DNA of 64,000 bases from Micromonospora inositola (GCF_900090285.1 NZ_LT607754.1:1488001-1552000); one strand, 5' to 3'. Positions 50,449 through 59,375 are shown, counted from the stretch's first letter. Numbers and translations: made by a program. The notes: generated by a model not told the origin, from the sequence alone.

Positions 50449-50766
50449 TCAGAGCGGCAACTGGATGCCGCGGTTGGTGCCGGCGACCCGGCTGGCGGCC
50501 TCGGTGTCCGAGACGTCGTACTGCTGGCCGGCGGTGCGGATCGCGGCGGCGGTCTCCCGCAGGGCCCGCTGCAGCGCCGCCTGGTCCTGCGACCACTGCT
50601 GCTTGACCTGCTCGAACGAGCGCCCGCCGGCGCCCCGCCAGGCCTGCTGCAACACCTCCAGCTCGGCCATCAGGCCGCTCAGCATGGTCTGCAACGACTG
50701 GTCCACCTGCTCGAATTTCGCGGCGGTCTGCTGCATCACCGCGGCTTCTGCCTGGGTCTGGGGCAC
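50449..50766 (-). CDS. WXG100-family protein (EsxB-like)
   Basis: A 105-residue helical protein with W-R-G in LQQAWRGAGGRSFEQV and a C-terminal YDVSDTE (YxxxD) secretion signal, extended by about 20 residues. Its pair is the downstream WXG100 gene; together they form an Esx heterodimer. The 243-base region to the divergent eccE gene should hold both promoters. Confidence 0.92.
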   Translation of the reverse strand: MPQTQAEAAVMQQTAAKFEQVDQSLQTMLSGLMAELEVLQQAWRGAGGRSFEQVKQQWSQDQAALQRALRETAAAIRTAGQQYDVSDTEAASRVAGTNRGIQLPL

Positions 50767-51009
50767 CCGGACGTCACCTCGTCTCCTCGGTCGTGGCTGG
50801 TCGCGGGAACGACCACGTGGACGTACCGCGGCGCGGGGCCGGCATGGTGGGGCGGGACGGCTGCGCGCTCGACGGAACTCGTCGCTGACGGTAGCCGTCC
50901 GACTGCGGTTGTGCTACCCCCTCAGCATCCCCTGTGGACAACGGCTCGATCCCCGAACCCTTACGATGAGCCACGCCATCGTCACCCGAGGATCGGCGGA
51001 GGAGGCGCG

Positions 51010-52830
51010 GTGACGGCGACCAGGACCGGACCCCCGGCGCAGGCGACGGCCCGCCAGCCTCTGACACCACAGTGGATACCGTGGACGGCCAGGGGCCTGC
51101 GGGCCGGTCAGGTCGTGGCGGCGCAGGTGGCCATGGCGGTGCTCGTCGCCGCCGTGGGCCGGGGGGTGACCGTCACCGCCGCCGCCCTGCTGCTCGCCAC
51201 CCTGCTGCTGCCCGCCGCCTGGGTCCGGGTGCGTGGCCGCTGGCTCTTCGAGTGGCTGGCCGTCGGCCTGGCGTTCCTCACCCGACGGCGCGCCCTCCCA
51301 CCGGCCGCCGGCCCGACCGCCCTGGTGGACCTGCTGGCCCCCGGCGCCGAGGTGCGCTCCGCGGAGTTGGCCGGCGGTCCGGCCGCCGTGGTCGACGACG
51401 CCGCCGGGCTGACCGCGCTGCTGGAGATCGGCGACCCGGGCGACCTGCTCGGTGACGGCCCGCGCACCCTGCCGCCGCCGCTGTCCCTGCTGCCGGCCCC
51501 GAGCGCGGAGAGCCCACCGGTGCGGATCCAGCTCGTGCTCTCCGCGTCGCCCGCCCCGGCCCCGGCCACCGGTGCCGGCACCGCCGGCACGTCGTACCGG
51601 CAGCTCACCGACGGGCGGCTGGCCGGGCGGGACCGGACCGTGCTCGCCGTCCGGGTGCTCCGCGTGGACGGCTGGTCGGACGAGGAACTGCGCCGCGCGC
51701 TGTCCGGCACCGTCCGGCGGATCGTCCGCCGGCTCGGGCCGCTGACCGGGCGGCCGCTGGGCGAGCCGGCCGCGCTGCGGGTGCTCGCCGAACTGGCCCA
51801 CCACGATGCCGGCGCGCCCACCCGGGAGGCCTGGCAGACCGTGGGGGCCGGCGGGCTGCTGCAGACCACGTTCCGGCTGCGGCGCTGGCCGGATCCGGGT
51901 ACCGACGCCGCGCGGCGGCTGGTGTCCCGGCTGCTCGCGCTGCCGGCCACCGCCACGACCGTCTCGCTCTGCGTCGGCCCGCGCACCGGCGCCGACGCCG
52001 CGCCGGTGCCGGCCGAGCTGACCGTACGACTGGCCGCCTGGACGGCCGGGGAACTTGCGGTCGCCGACCGGGCCCTGCGTCGGCTCGCCGGCGACCTCGG
52101 CGCCGAGGTCCGCCGGCTCGACGGCGAGCAGCTGGGTGGGCTGGCCGGCAGCCTGCCGCTGGCGTCGGCGCGAGCCGACGCCACGGTGGGCGGGGCGGCC
52201 CTGGACGCGCTGGAGCTGGGCCTCGGCGAGGCCGGGCTGATGGTGGGCGCGAACCGGCACGGCGGGGCGGTCACCGTACGGCTGTTCCGTCCCGAGCCGA
52301 CCCGGCTGCTGCTCGTCGGCGGGGTACGGGCCGCGCAGCTGGTCGTGCTGCGGGCGCTGGCCCTGGGCGCCCGGGTGGTCGTGCAGACCGCCCGACCGGG
52401 GGCCTGGGAGCCGTTCGTCCGGGGCATCGGCACGCCCGGTGGGGCGGTGCCGGTGATCCCGCCCGGGCGGCCGGTGGGCGGGGCGCCCGGATCGCCGTTG
52501 CAGCCGCTGCTGCTCGTGCTCGACGCCGGCGGGGCGCCGGACGGGGCCGGGCCCGGGACGGCCTGGCAGTCCACCCTGGTCGTCCGGGGCGGGCTCACCC
52601 CGGCGGACGTGGACGCGCTGGCCCGGGCGGACCTGGCGATCCTGCAACCGCTGGACCCGGGTGAGGCGACCCTGGCCGGCGCGGCCCTGGGGCTGGGCGG
52701 CTCGGCCGAGTGGCTGACCCGGATCCGGGACGACATGGTCGCGGTGGTCAACCGGCGGGCGCTGCGCTGGGCGCTGCTCTCCCCGACGCCGATCGAGTCG
52801 CAACTGGTCGGCCGCCCCACCCGCCGCTGA
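51010..52830 (+). CDS. eccE: Type VII secretion protein EccE
   Basis: A 606-residue protein from the GTG at 51010 with GGAGGAGG four bases upstream. Two N-terminal membrane helices (about 33-47 and 50-65) are followed by a basic stretch and a large cytosolic domain, the EccE layout. EccE is a membrane core or accessory component of ESX complexes. The usual partners eccB, eccC and eccD are not in this window, so the machine must be completed elsewhere or in a different locus. Confidence 0.85.
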   Translation: MTATRTGPPAQATARQPLTPQWIPWTARGLRAGQVVAAQVAMAVLVAAVGRGVTVTAAALLLATLLLPAAWVRVRGRWLFEWLAVGLAFLTRRRALPPAAGPTALVDLLAPGAEVRSAELAGGPAAVVDDAAGLTALLEIGDPGDLLGDGPRTLPPPLSLLPAPSAESPPVRIQLVLSASPAPAPATGAGTAGTSYRQLTDGRLAGRDRTVLAVRVLRVDGWSDEELRRALSGTVRRIVRRLGPLTGRPLGEPAALRVLAELAHHDAGAPTREAWQTVGAGGLLQTTFRLRRWPDPGTDAARRLVSRLLALPATATTVSLCVGPRTGADAAPVPAELTVRLAAWTAGELAVADRALRRLAGDLGAEVRRLDGEQLGGLAGSLPLASARADATVGGAALDALELGLGEAGLMVGANRHGGAVTVRLFRPEPTRLLLVGGVRAAQLVVLRALALGARVVVQTARPGAWEPFVRGIGTPGGAVPVIPPGRPVGGAPGSPLQPLLLVLDAGGAPDGAGPGTAWQSTLVVRGGLTPADVDALARADLAILQPLDPGEATLAGAALGLGGSAEWLTRIRDDMVAVVNRRALRWALLSPTPIESQLVGRPTRR

Positions 52831-52922
52831 GCCGCGGTTCGACGCGCGCGGCGGCACCGGGCGAGGAATCCGTCGATCTTCGCGGGTTCCGCCGGTGGAC
52901 GGTCCGTGGCACGATCCCGGCC

Positions 52923-53309
52923 ATGGACTTTTTGAAGGGTCTTCTGATCCGGCTGGCCTCGACGGCGGTGGCCTTCTGGCTGGCCACCCTGCTCATCCCG
53001 GGCATCTCGCTGGACTCGGAGTCGGTCACCGAAACGGTGACCACGCTGGTGCTGGTCGCGGCGATCTTCGGAGTGGTCAACGCGGTGCTCCAGCCGATCA
53101 TCAAGACCGTCGGCTGCGGCTTCTACCTTTTCACCCTCGGCCTGATCGCCCTGGTGGTCAACGGACTGCTCTTCCTGCTCACGAGCTGGATCGCCGACCA
53201 GGCCGGGCTGCCGTTCCACGTGGACGGCTTCTGGCCGGCCGCGGTGCTCGGCGCGCTCTTCGTCGGCATCGTCACCTGGATCCTCGGCGCCGTCCTCGAC
53301 CGCGACTGA
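52923..53309 (+). CDS. Phage-holin-like (Phage_holin_4_2) membrane protein
   Basis: A 128-residue protein with four membrane helices (LASTAVAFWLATLLIPGI; TLVLVAAIFGVVNAVLQPII; FYLFTLGLIALVVNGLLFLL; FWPAAVLGALFVGIVTWILG) and the conserved NxxLxPI(I/L)K segment of the family (also called DUF360/YvlD-like). Despite the name most are chromosomal membrane proteins of unknown role. Single gene. Confidence 0.88.
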   Translation: MDFLKGLLIRLASTAVAFWLATLLIPGISLDSESVTETVTTLVLVAAIFGVVNAVLQPIIKTVGCGFYLFTLGLIALVVNGLLFLLTSWIADQAGLPFHVDGFWPAAVLGALFVGIVTWILGAVLDRD

Positions 53310-53403
53310 TCACCCGACGCACCCCGATTCCCGCCCGCCGGCCAGTCCAGCGGGCGGGAATTGGCTGGTGAGGGCCGGCTCGGCCGGCACTAGCGTCACC
53401 GGG

Positions 53404-53892
53404 GTGTTCACTCTGACCCGCCCTGACGGCTACCAGCTCAGCACCGACCCGGACCGGATCGACCTCGACCTCGTGCACCGGTGGCTCTCCACCGACGCGT
53501 ACTGGGCGATCGGGCGGGACCGGGGGACCGTCGCGCGCGCCTTCGCCGCCTCGATCGGCTTCGGCGTCTACCGGCCGGGCGACGGGCGCCAGGTGGCGGT
53601 CGCCCGGGTGGTCACCGACCGGGCGACCTTCGCCTGGCTCTGCGACGTCTACGTCGACCCTGCGGAACGCGGTCGCGGGCTGGGCACCTGGCTGGCCGGC
53701 GCGGTCCGCGACCACCTGGCCGGGCTGGGCGTACGCCGGATCGTGCTGGCCACCGCCGACGCCCACGGGGTGTACGCCAAGGTCGGCTTCACCCCGGTCG
53801 ACCCGGACCGGTGGATGCAGCTCGACCAGGGGGTGAACCAGGTCACCGGAAAGGATCAGCAGGCCCCTTCGCCACTTACGGTGGAGGCGTGA
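53404..53892 (+). CDS. GNAT-family N-acetyltransferase
   Basis: About 162 residues from the GTG at 53404. The acetyl-CoA site is VYVDPAERGRGLGTWL (Q/RxxGxG/A type), with the beta-5 segment RIVLATADAHGVYAKVGF after it. The substrate is unknown. Its stop overlaps the GTG of rarD (GTGA), so the pair is co-translated. Confidence 0.88.
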   Translation: MFTLTRPDGYQLSTDPDRIDLDLVHRWLSTDAYWAIGRDRGTVARAFAASIGFGVYRPGDGRQVAVARVVTDRATFAWLCDVYVDPAERGRGLGTWLAGAVRDHLAGLGVRRIVLATADAHGVYAKVGFTPVDPDRWMQLDQGVNQVTGKDQQAPSPLTVEA

Positions 53893-54812
53893 ACCCGATC
53901 CGCCTCGGCTACCTGTACGGGCTCGGCGCGTACCTGCTCTGGGGCTTCTTCCCGATCTACCTGAAGCTGCTGCGCCCGGCCGGGCCCATGGAGATCCTCG
54001 CCCACCGGATCGTCTGGTCGGTGGGCTTCGTGGCGCTGCTGCTCGCCGCGATGCGCAACATCGGCTTCCTGCGGGCGCTGCTGCGCCGGCCCCGGGCCCT
54101 CGCGGGCATCACCGCCGCCGCCGCGCTGATCGCGGTCAACTGGGGCACCTACATCCACGGGGTGAACTCGGACCGGGTGGTGGAGACCGCCCTCGGCTAC
54201 TTCATCAACCCGCTCGTCTCGGTGCTGCTCGGGGTCCTCGTGCTGCGGGAGCGGCTGCGGCCGGCGCAGTGGGCCGCGCTGGGCGTCGGCGCGCTGGCGG
54301 TGGCCGTGCTGACCGTCGACTACGGCCGGCTGCCCTACCTGGCGCTCACCCTGGCCTTCAGCTTCGCCGGCTACGGGTTCGTGAAGAAGCGGCTGGGACT
54401 GCCGGCGGCGGAGGGCCTCTTCGTCGAGTCGGCGGTGCTGGCGCTGCCCGCGCTGGCGTACCTGGGATGGCTGGTCCGGCGGGGCGACTCCACCTTCGGC
54501 CACGTCTCGGCCGGACACACCGTGCTGCTGGTGCTGGCCGGGGCGGCGACCGCCATCCCGCTGCTGCTCTTCGCCGGCGCGGCGAACCGGCTGCCGCTGT
54601 CCGCGCTGGGCATGCTGCAGTACCTCGCCCCGATCCTCCAGCTCGGCTGCGGGGTGCTGATCTTCCACGAGCCCATGCCGCCGGCCCGCCTCGCGGGCTT
54701 CGCCCTGGTCTGGCTCGCCCTGATCGTCTTCACCGCCGACGCCCTCCGCCACGCCCGCCGTACCCGCGCCGAGGCGCGGACGCCGACCCCGGTCGCCGCC
54801 GGCGCCCGCTGA
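53889..54812 (+). CDS. rarD: RarD/EamA-family permease
   Basis: A 307-residue protein with ten membrane helices. GLGAYLLWGFFPIYLKLL and EILAHRIVWSVGF are the RarD signature, and NWGTYIHGVNSDRVVETALGYFINPL lies in the middle. RarD proteins were linked to chloramphenicol sensitivity and small-molecule transport. Start GTG overlaps the GNAT stop, with GGTGGAGG ahead. Confidence 0.9.
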   Translation: MNPIRLGYLYGLGAYLLWGFFPIYLKLLRPAGPMEILAHRIVWSVGFVALLLAAMRNIGFLRALLRRPRALAGITAAAALIAVNWGTYIHGVNSDRVVETALGYFINPLVSVLLGVLVLRERLRPAQWAALGVGALAVAVLTVDYGRLPYLALTLAFSFAGYGFVKKRLGLPAAEGLFVESAVLALPALAYLGWLVRRGDSTFGHVSAGHTVLLVLAGAATAIPLLLFAGAANRLPLSALGMLQYLAPILQLGCGVLIFHEPMPPARLAGFALVWLALIVFTADALRHARRTRAEARTPTPVAAGAR

Positions 54813-54819
54813 TCGGGGA

Positions 54820-55506
54820 TCAGCGGGCGTCGTAGGCCAGCACGGGGGTGTTGTCCCCACGGAGCAGTTCCAGCCGGACCAGCTCGCCGCCGGTGAAGCG
54901 GGTGGCGCCGGTGAGGCGGACGTCCTCGCCGGGGGCGGCCAGCCAGGAGCCGATCTGCTCCGTCGCGCCGTCCGGGCCGTGCGCCACCAGCCGGAAGGTC
55001 CATGCCTGGCGGTGCCCGCCCCACTGGTCGTAGCCGCAGTGCATGGTGACCTGGGTCCCCCAGTCGGTGCGGGTCAACCCGATCTCGGCGTGCACGGGCA
55101 CCGTGCCTGCGACCGGCCGCATGGCCACCATCGGCACCTCCGCAGGGGTGGCCGCGTCCGGACGGGCCAGGGTTACCCCGACCCCGACCAGCACGGCGAG
55201 CACGGCGGCGGCGAGCGCGGTCATCGCGTACCGCCGGCGGGTCCGGGACCGCTCGCGGCGGTGGCGCTCCCGCGCGGCGTCGAGCAGCGCGGGCACCCGG
55301 GAGGTCTCCGACGCGGACGGCAGGAACTGCTCCAGCCCGGCCGGGTCGAGCCGGCCGAGCAGCCCGGGCAGCACGGCGATCTCGGCCACCGCCTCCCGGC
55401 AGGTCGCGCAGCCGGCCAGGTGCCGCTCGTAGGCGGCCCGGTCGGCGGGGGCGAGGGCGCCCAGCACGTACGCGCCGTCGTCGTGCGCGAACTCGCAGCG
55501 GGTCAT
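54820..55506 (-). CDS. Zinc-finger anti-sigma factor (ZAS), membrane-anchored
   Basis: A 228-residue protein from the ATG at 55506, overlapping the sigma gene stop (ATGA). The zinc-binding motif is in YERHLAGCATCREAVAE (HxxxCxxC). One membrane helix (AMTALAAAVLAVLVGVGVTLA) is followed by an outer domain with an Ig-like anti-sigma-K look (PVHAEIGLTRTDWGTQVTM). It should hold the sigma factor at the membrane until a signal arrives. Confidence 0.9.
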   Translation of the reverse strand: MTRCEFAHDDGAYVLGALAPADRAAYERHLAGCATCREAVAEIAVLPGLLGRLDPAGLEQFLPSASETSRVPALLDAARERHRRERSRTRRRYAMTALAAAVLAVLVGVGVTLARPDAATPAEVPMVAMRPVAGTVPVHAEIGLTRTDWGTQVTMHCGYDQWGGHRQAWTFRLVAHGPDGATEQIGSWLAAPGEDVRLTGATRFTGGELVRLELLRGDNTPVLAYDAR

Positions 55507-56018
55507 CCGGTCACCCCCATCTCGGCCAGCACCAGCCGTAGTGAGCGCAGCGCGTAGTGGGTGCGCGACTTCACCGTGCCCGGCGGCACGCCGAGCCGGG
55601 CAGCGGCCTCGGCCACCGACCGTCCCTGGTAGAAGCACTCGACCAGCACCTCACGGTGGGTCGAGCTGAGCCGGTTCAGCGCCTCGGCCACGGTCCACGC
55701 CTCCACCGCGCGCTCCGTTTCGTCGACCGTGTCGGCGGGCTCGGGCAGCTCGTCGGTGTAGACCTCGCCGACCCGGGTCGACCGGCGCCGCCAGGCGTCG
55801 ATAGCCAGGTTCCGGGCCGTGGTGAAGAGCCAGGCCCGGATCGAGCCGCGCGTGGGGTCCAGCGCCTCCGGGTGCCGCCACGCCCGCAGCAGCGTCTCCT
55901 GCACCAGGTCCTCGGCGCGCGTCCGGTCGCCGTTGACCAGTCGGAGGGCGTGCGCAAAGAGCGCGTCGGCGTGCTCGTCGTGCAACGCGCGCAGCAGTTG
56001 GGCGTCGTGGTCGCTGAT
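55503..56018 (-). CDS. ECF RNA polymerase sigma factor
   Basis: About 170 residues. Region 2 shows LVQETLLRAWRHPE and AWLFTTARNLAIDAWRRR, and region 4 LSSTHREVLVECFYQGRSVAEAAARLGVPPGTVKSRTHYALRSL. No ATG, GTG or TTG exists between the preceding in-frame stop and residue 12; the only later choice is a TTG at 55985 without ribosome site. An ATC at 56018 sits six bases after GGGAGGAG and gives the family start ISDHDAQLLRALHDEHAD. I take ATC as the probable start. Coupled to its anti-sigma gene and divergent from phoX. Confidence 0.85.
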   Translation of the reverse strand: MSDHDAQLLRALHDEHADALFAHALRLVNGDRTRAEDLVQETLLRAWRHPEALDPTRGSIRAWLFTTARNLAIDAWRRRSTRVGEVYTDELPEPADTVDETERAVEAWTVAEALNRLSSTHREVLVECFYQGRSVAEAAARLGVPPGTVKSRTHYALRSLRLVLAEMGVTG

Positions 56019-56116
56019 GGCGCTCTCCTCCCTTTCGACGGCGAGTCCGGCAGGCGGGTTCGTCCGTGCATACGTGCGGTGCGCCCGATCGGTTCAGCGC
56101 AGCTCGGGGCGCAGGT

Positions 56117-56138
56117 GTTCACACCCGGTTCACATCCG
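56117..56138 (+). promoter_or_regulatory. PHO-box-like direct repeat upstream of phoX
   Basis: GTTCACACCCG and GTTCACATCCG stand directly next to each other (56117-56127, 56128-56138), two 11-base units differing at one base. This fits the PhoP-binding direct-repeat unit described for Streptomyces (G(G/T)TCAYYYR(G/C)G-like, 11-base period). It lies 97 bases before the phoX start. PhoP control in phosphate limitation is inferred. Confidence 0.65.
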
Positions 56139-56234
56139 GGCCGACCCACGCTCACCGGGTCCTGGCAGCGTCCGTCCGGTACGCGCGCGGGTGATCCCAG
56201 CGTGCCACGACGTCTTCTCAGGAGGCCTCTCCCC

Positions 56235-58355
56235 ATGAGCGACCGTCCCCGGCTGCTCCCGCTGCTGGGCGCCAACCGCCACGGCAGCCGCGACGCGATG
56301 ACCTGCCTGTACCGCTGCGGCAACGCCTGCGACCACCCGGTACCGAACTCCTCCGACAACCCGTACTTCGGGGACCTGGTCGACGCCGAGGTGTCCCGGC
56401 GTGGCGTGGTCCGGGCCGGCGCCGTCGGCGCCCTGGTGCTCGGCTTCGGGGGCGCGGCCGCGGGGGCGCTGGTCGGCGCCGCTCCGGCCACCGCCGCCCC
56501 GGCCGCGCCCGCCGGGCCCGACGCGACCGAGCTGGCCGCCGCGCCGGGCGGCGTGGGCAGCGGCGCGCTGACCTTCAGGCCGATCCCGCCGAACAGGCTC
56601 GACACCCTGGTGGTGCCGAACGGGTACGACCACGCCGTCGTGATCAAGTGGGGCGACCCGGTGGTGCCCGGCGCGCCCGCGTTCGGCGTGCACGCGCAGA
56701 CCGCCGCCGCCCAGGCGCAGCAGTTCGGCTACAACAACGACTTCGTCGGCGTGCTGCCGATCGACCGGAAGCGGGCGCTGCTCGTGGTGAACCACGAGTA
56801 CACCAACGAGGACCTGATGTTCCCCGGCTTCACCGGGATCGACGCCCTCACGGTCGAGCAGCTGCGGGTCGCGATGGCGGCACACGGCATGTCCGTGGTG
56901 GAGCTGGAGCGGGCCGACGGCAGCGGGCGATGGCGGCCGGTCAACCACGGCCGGCGGCCGTACAACCGGCGGGTCACGGCGCTGGCCACGAAGTTCGAGC
57001 TGACCGGCCCGGCCGCCGGCGCGGCCTGGCTGCGCACCGCCGCCGATCCGAAGGGTCGTACGGTGATCGGCACGCTGAACAACTGCTCCGGCGGGGTCAC
57101 CCCGTGGGGCACCGTCCTGTCCGGCGAGGAGAACTTCAACCAGTACTTCGTCGGCGGCGACGGCGCGCCGGAGGAGCTGAAGCCGAAGTTGGCCCGCTAC
57201 GGCATCCCCACCGACGTGCGCTACCCCAGCGGCAGCCGCAAGTGGGACCGTGCCGACGAGCGCTTCGACCTGGCGAAGCACCCGAACGAGGCGCACCGGT
57301 TCGGCTGGGTCGTCGAGATCGACCCGTTCGACCCGGACAGCCGGCCGCGCAAGCACACCGCGCTGGGCCGGTTCAAGCACGAGGGCGCCAACGTCATCGT
57401 GGCGAAGGACGGGCACGTGGTTGCGTACATGGGCGACGACGAGCGGTTCGACTACCTGTACAAGTTCGTCTCGGACAAGAAGTTCATGCCGGGCAACTCG
57501 TCGGTGGCCCGCAGGCACAACCTGACCCTGCTGGAGTCGGGCACGCTCTACGTCGCCCGGCTGGCCGGGAACAGCGCCGCCGAGATCGACGGTTCCGGGA
57601 AGCTCCCCGCGGACGGGGCGTTCGACGGCCGCGGTGGGTGGATCAAGCTGGTCAGCGGCAACCGGTCGTACGTGGACGGGATGACCGCCGCGGACGTGCT
57701 CACCTTCACCCGGCTCGCCGCCGACAAGGTCGGCGCGACCAAGATGGACCGGCCGGAGGACGTCGAGCCGAGCCTGCTGACCGGCAAGGTGTACGTGGCG
57801 CTGACCAACAACACCGACCGGGGCAAGGCCGGCAAGGCGTCCGCCGACGAGGTGAACCCGCGGAACCTCAACAAGCACGGCCAGATCCTGGAGCTGGTCG
57901 AGGACCGGGGCGACAACACCGCCGAGACCTTCGCCTGGTCGCTGCCGATCGTCTGCGGCGACCCGACCGACCCGTCCACCCACTTCGCCGGGTACGACAA
58001 GTCGAAGGTCTCGCCGATCTCATGCCCGGACAACGTCGCCTTCGACGCCACCGGCAACCTGTGGATCTCCACCGACGGCAACGCGCTGGGCAGCAACGAC
58101 GGCCTCTTCGCCACCGCCGTGGAGGGCCCCGAGCGCGGGCACCTGAAGCAGTTTCTCACCGTGCCCTACGGCGCGGAGACCTGCGGCCCGTTCATCACGA
58201 AGGACAACCGTTCGGTCTTCGTGGCCGTGCAGCACCCTGGTGAGATCACCGGCGCGTCGGTGGAGAACCCGGCGTCCACCTGGCCGGACGGCGACTTCGC
58301 CAAGCCCGGCGTGGTGGTCACCTGGCGCCTCGACGGCGGCCCGATCGGCAGCTGA
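56235..58355 (+). CDS. phoX: PhoX-type alkaline phosphatase (DUF839), Tat-exported
   Basis: A 706-residue protein. A twin-arginine signal lies unusually far in: VSRRGVVRAGAVGALVLGFG at about residues 54-73, ending near ATAAP. The catalytic part has the PhoX features VVNHEYTNEDLMFPG, LNNCSGGVTPWGTVLSGEEN, ESFG-like motif replaced by NFNQYFVGG, and SCPDNVAFDATGNLWISTDG. PhoX hydrolyses phosphate esters outside the cell using Ca/Fe cofactors. Start ATG, AGGAGG upstream. The PHO-like box and the divergent ECF sigma gene suggest phosphate or envelope control. Confidence 0.92.
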   Translation: MSDRPRLLPLLGANRHGSRDAMTCLYRCGNACDHPVPNSSDNPYFGDLVDAEVSRRGVVRAGAVGALVLGFGGAAAGALVGAAPATAAPAAPAGPDATELAAAPGGVGSGALTFRPIPPNRLDTLVVPNGYDHAVVIKWGDPVVPGAPAFGVHAQTAAAQAQQFGYNNDFVGVLPIDRKRALLVVNHEYTNEDLMFPGFTGIDALTVEQLRVAMAAHGMSVVELERADGSGRWRPVNHGRRPYNRRVTALATKFELTGPAAGAAWLRTAADPKGRTVIGTLNNCSGGVTPWGTVLSGEENFNQYFVGGDGAPEELKPKLARYGIPTDVRYPSGSRKWDRADERFDLAKHPNEAHRFGWVVEIDPFDPDSRPRKHTALGRFKHEGANVIVAKDGHVVAYMGDDERFDYLYKFVSDKKFMPGNSSVARRHNLTLLESGTLYVARLAGNSAAEIDGSGKLPADGAFDGRGGWIKLVSGNRSYVDGMTAADVLTFTRLAADKVGATKMDRPEDVEPSLLTGKVYVALTNNTDRGKAGKASADEVNPRNLNKHGQILELVEDRGDNTAETFAWSLPIVCGDPTDPSTHFAGYDKSKVSPISCPDNVAFDATGNLWISTDGNALGSNDGLFATAVEGPERGHLKQFLTVPYGAETCGPFITKDNRSVFVAVQHPGEITGASVENPASTWPDGDFAKPGVVVTWRLDGGPIGS

Positions 58356-58365
58356 CGTTCCCCGT

Positions 58366-58421
58366 GGCGGTCCGGCGCTGGACCGCCCCGACGGGCCCCC
58401 TTCCGGACCGGGGGGCCCGTC
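58366..58421. terminator. Two consecutive hairpins after phoX
   Basis: GGCGGTCC/GGACCGCC (58366-58387) and GACGGGCCCCC/GGGGGCCCGTC (58390-58421). They lie between convergent phoX and iclR genes and can serve both. Confidence 0.8.
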
Positions 58422-58439
58422 GCCGTACGGGGGCCGGGA

Positions 58440-59222
58440 TCAGGCCTCGGCGGCGATACCGTCGGCGACGGCGCGGGCGACGGTGAGCAGCTTGGCCCGG
58501 ACCACCCGGGCGGAGGTCATCATCTCGCTGGCCGGCAGCGCGCAGGCCAGCACCACCCGGCGCTCGATGTCCTTGTCCGGGGTGACCAGCACGGCGGCGC
58601 AGGCCACGCCCTGCCGGAACTGCCCCAGCTCCAGCTGCATGCCGCGCCGGTCACCGGCGGCCAGGTCGGCCTCGAACGCCTCGGTGGTGGTCAGGGTGGC
58701 GCTGGTGAACGGGCGCATGCCGTACTCGCGCAGGTAGCGGAAGCGCTGCTCGGCGGTGAGGGTGGCGAGCAGGCTCTTGCCGAGCGCGGTGGCGTGGGCA
58801 CCCTCGTCGAAGCCCGGCACCAGGTCCTCCAGGTACGGCGTACGCGGCCCCTCGGCAGTCGCCGTGATGGCCACCTGCCCGCCCACGAAGCGCCCGAGGA
58901 AGTGGCTGTACCCGGTGTCGACGGCCGCCCGGCGGAGCGACTCACCGACGGCCTGCGGTCCGCGGAACGCGGTCACCAGCTCGCGGTAGCGGTCGGCCAC
59001 CTCCAGCCCCACGATGTACGTCCCGTCCTCGCGGCGGATCACGTAGCCCTCGTACGCCAGGGTGCGCACCAGGTGGTAGGTGGTGGCCACGGTCAGCTCG
59101 CAGCGGCGGGCGATCTGCTTGACGGTCAGGCCCTTCGGCGCACGGCCGACCGACTCGAGCACTCGAAGCGCGCGGGACACGCTTCGGATCAGGTCCGAAG
59201 GTTCCGCCAAGGGGTCGCGCAC
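58440..59222 (-). CDS. IclR-family transcriptional regulator
   Basis: About 260 residues from the GTG at 59222 (GGAGG five bases ahead; GTG 59228 would be too close). The N-terminal winged helix reads SRALRVLESVGRAPKGLTVKQIARRCELTVATTYHLVRTL, and the effector domain has the typical EGAHATALGKSLLATL. Divergent from an MFS permease gene, the likely target. Ligand unknown. Confidence 0.9.
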   Translation of the reverse strand: MRDPLAEPSDLIRSVSRALRVLESVGRAPKGLTVKQIARRCELTVATTYHLVRTLAYEGYVIRREDGTYIVGLEVADRYRELVTAFRGPQAVGESLRRAAVDTGYSHFLGRFVGGQVAITATAEGPRTPYLEDLVPGFDEGAHATALGKSLLATLTAEQRFRYLREYGMRPFTSATLTTTEAFEADLAAGDRRGMQLELGQFRQGVACAAVLVTPDKDIERRVVLACALPASEMMTSARVVRAKLLTVARAVADGIAAEA

Positions 59223-59259
59223 AACCACCTCCGCCGCCGGGGACTTACACCATATGAAA

Positions 59260-59285
59260 AACAGGCCGAGTGCGAAATGCCTGTT
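59260..59285. promoter_or_regulatory. Inverted repeat between iclR and MFS genes
   Basis: AACAGGC and GCCTGTT are perfect 7-base arms around a 12-base spacer, just after an AT-rich CATATGAAAA. About 38 bases from the iclR start and 90 from the permease start; candidate IclR operator. Confidence 0.4.
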
Positions 59286-59375
59286 CGGATCGAGGATGCC
59301 AGATCACCGGGCACAGCCCGTGCACCGACAGACACGATCCGCTGCCAAAACGTGACAGCGTAGGTTTGCCTGACC

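Noticed and set aside
52923..53309. Holin-like gene as sign of a prophage
   Set aside because: The Phage_holin_4_2 family is mostly chromosomal and there are no other phage genes around it.
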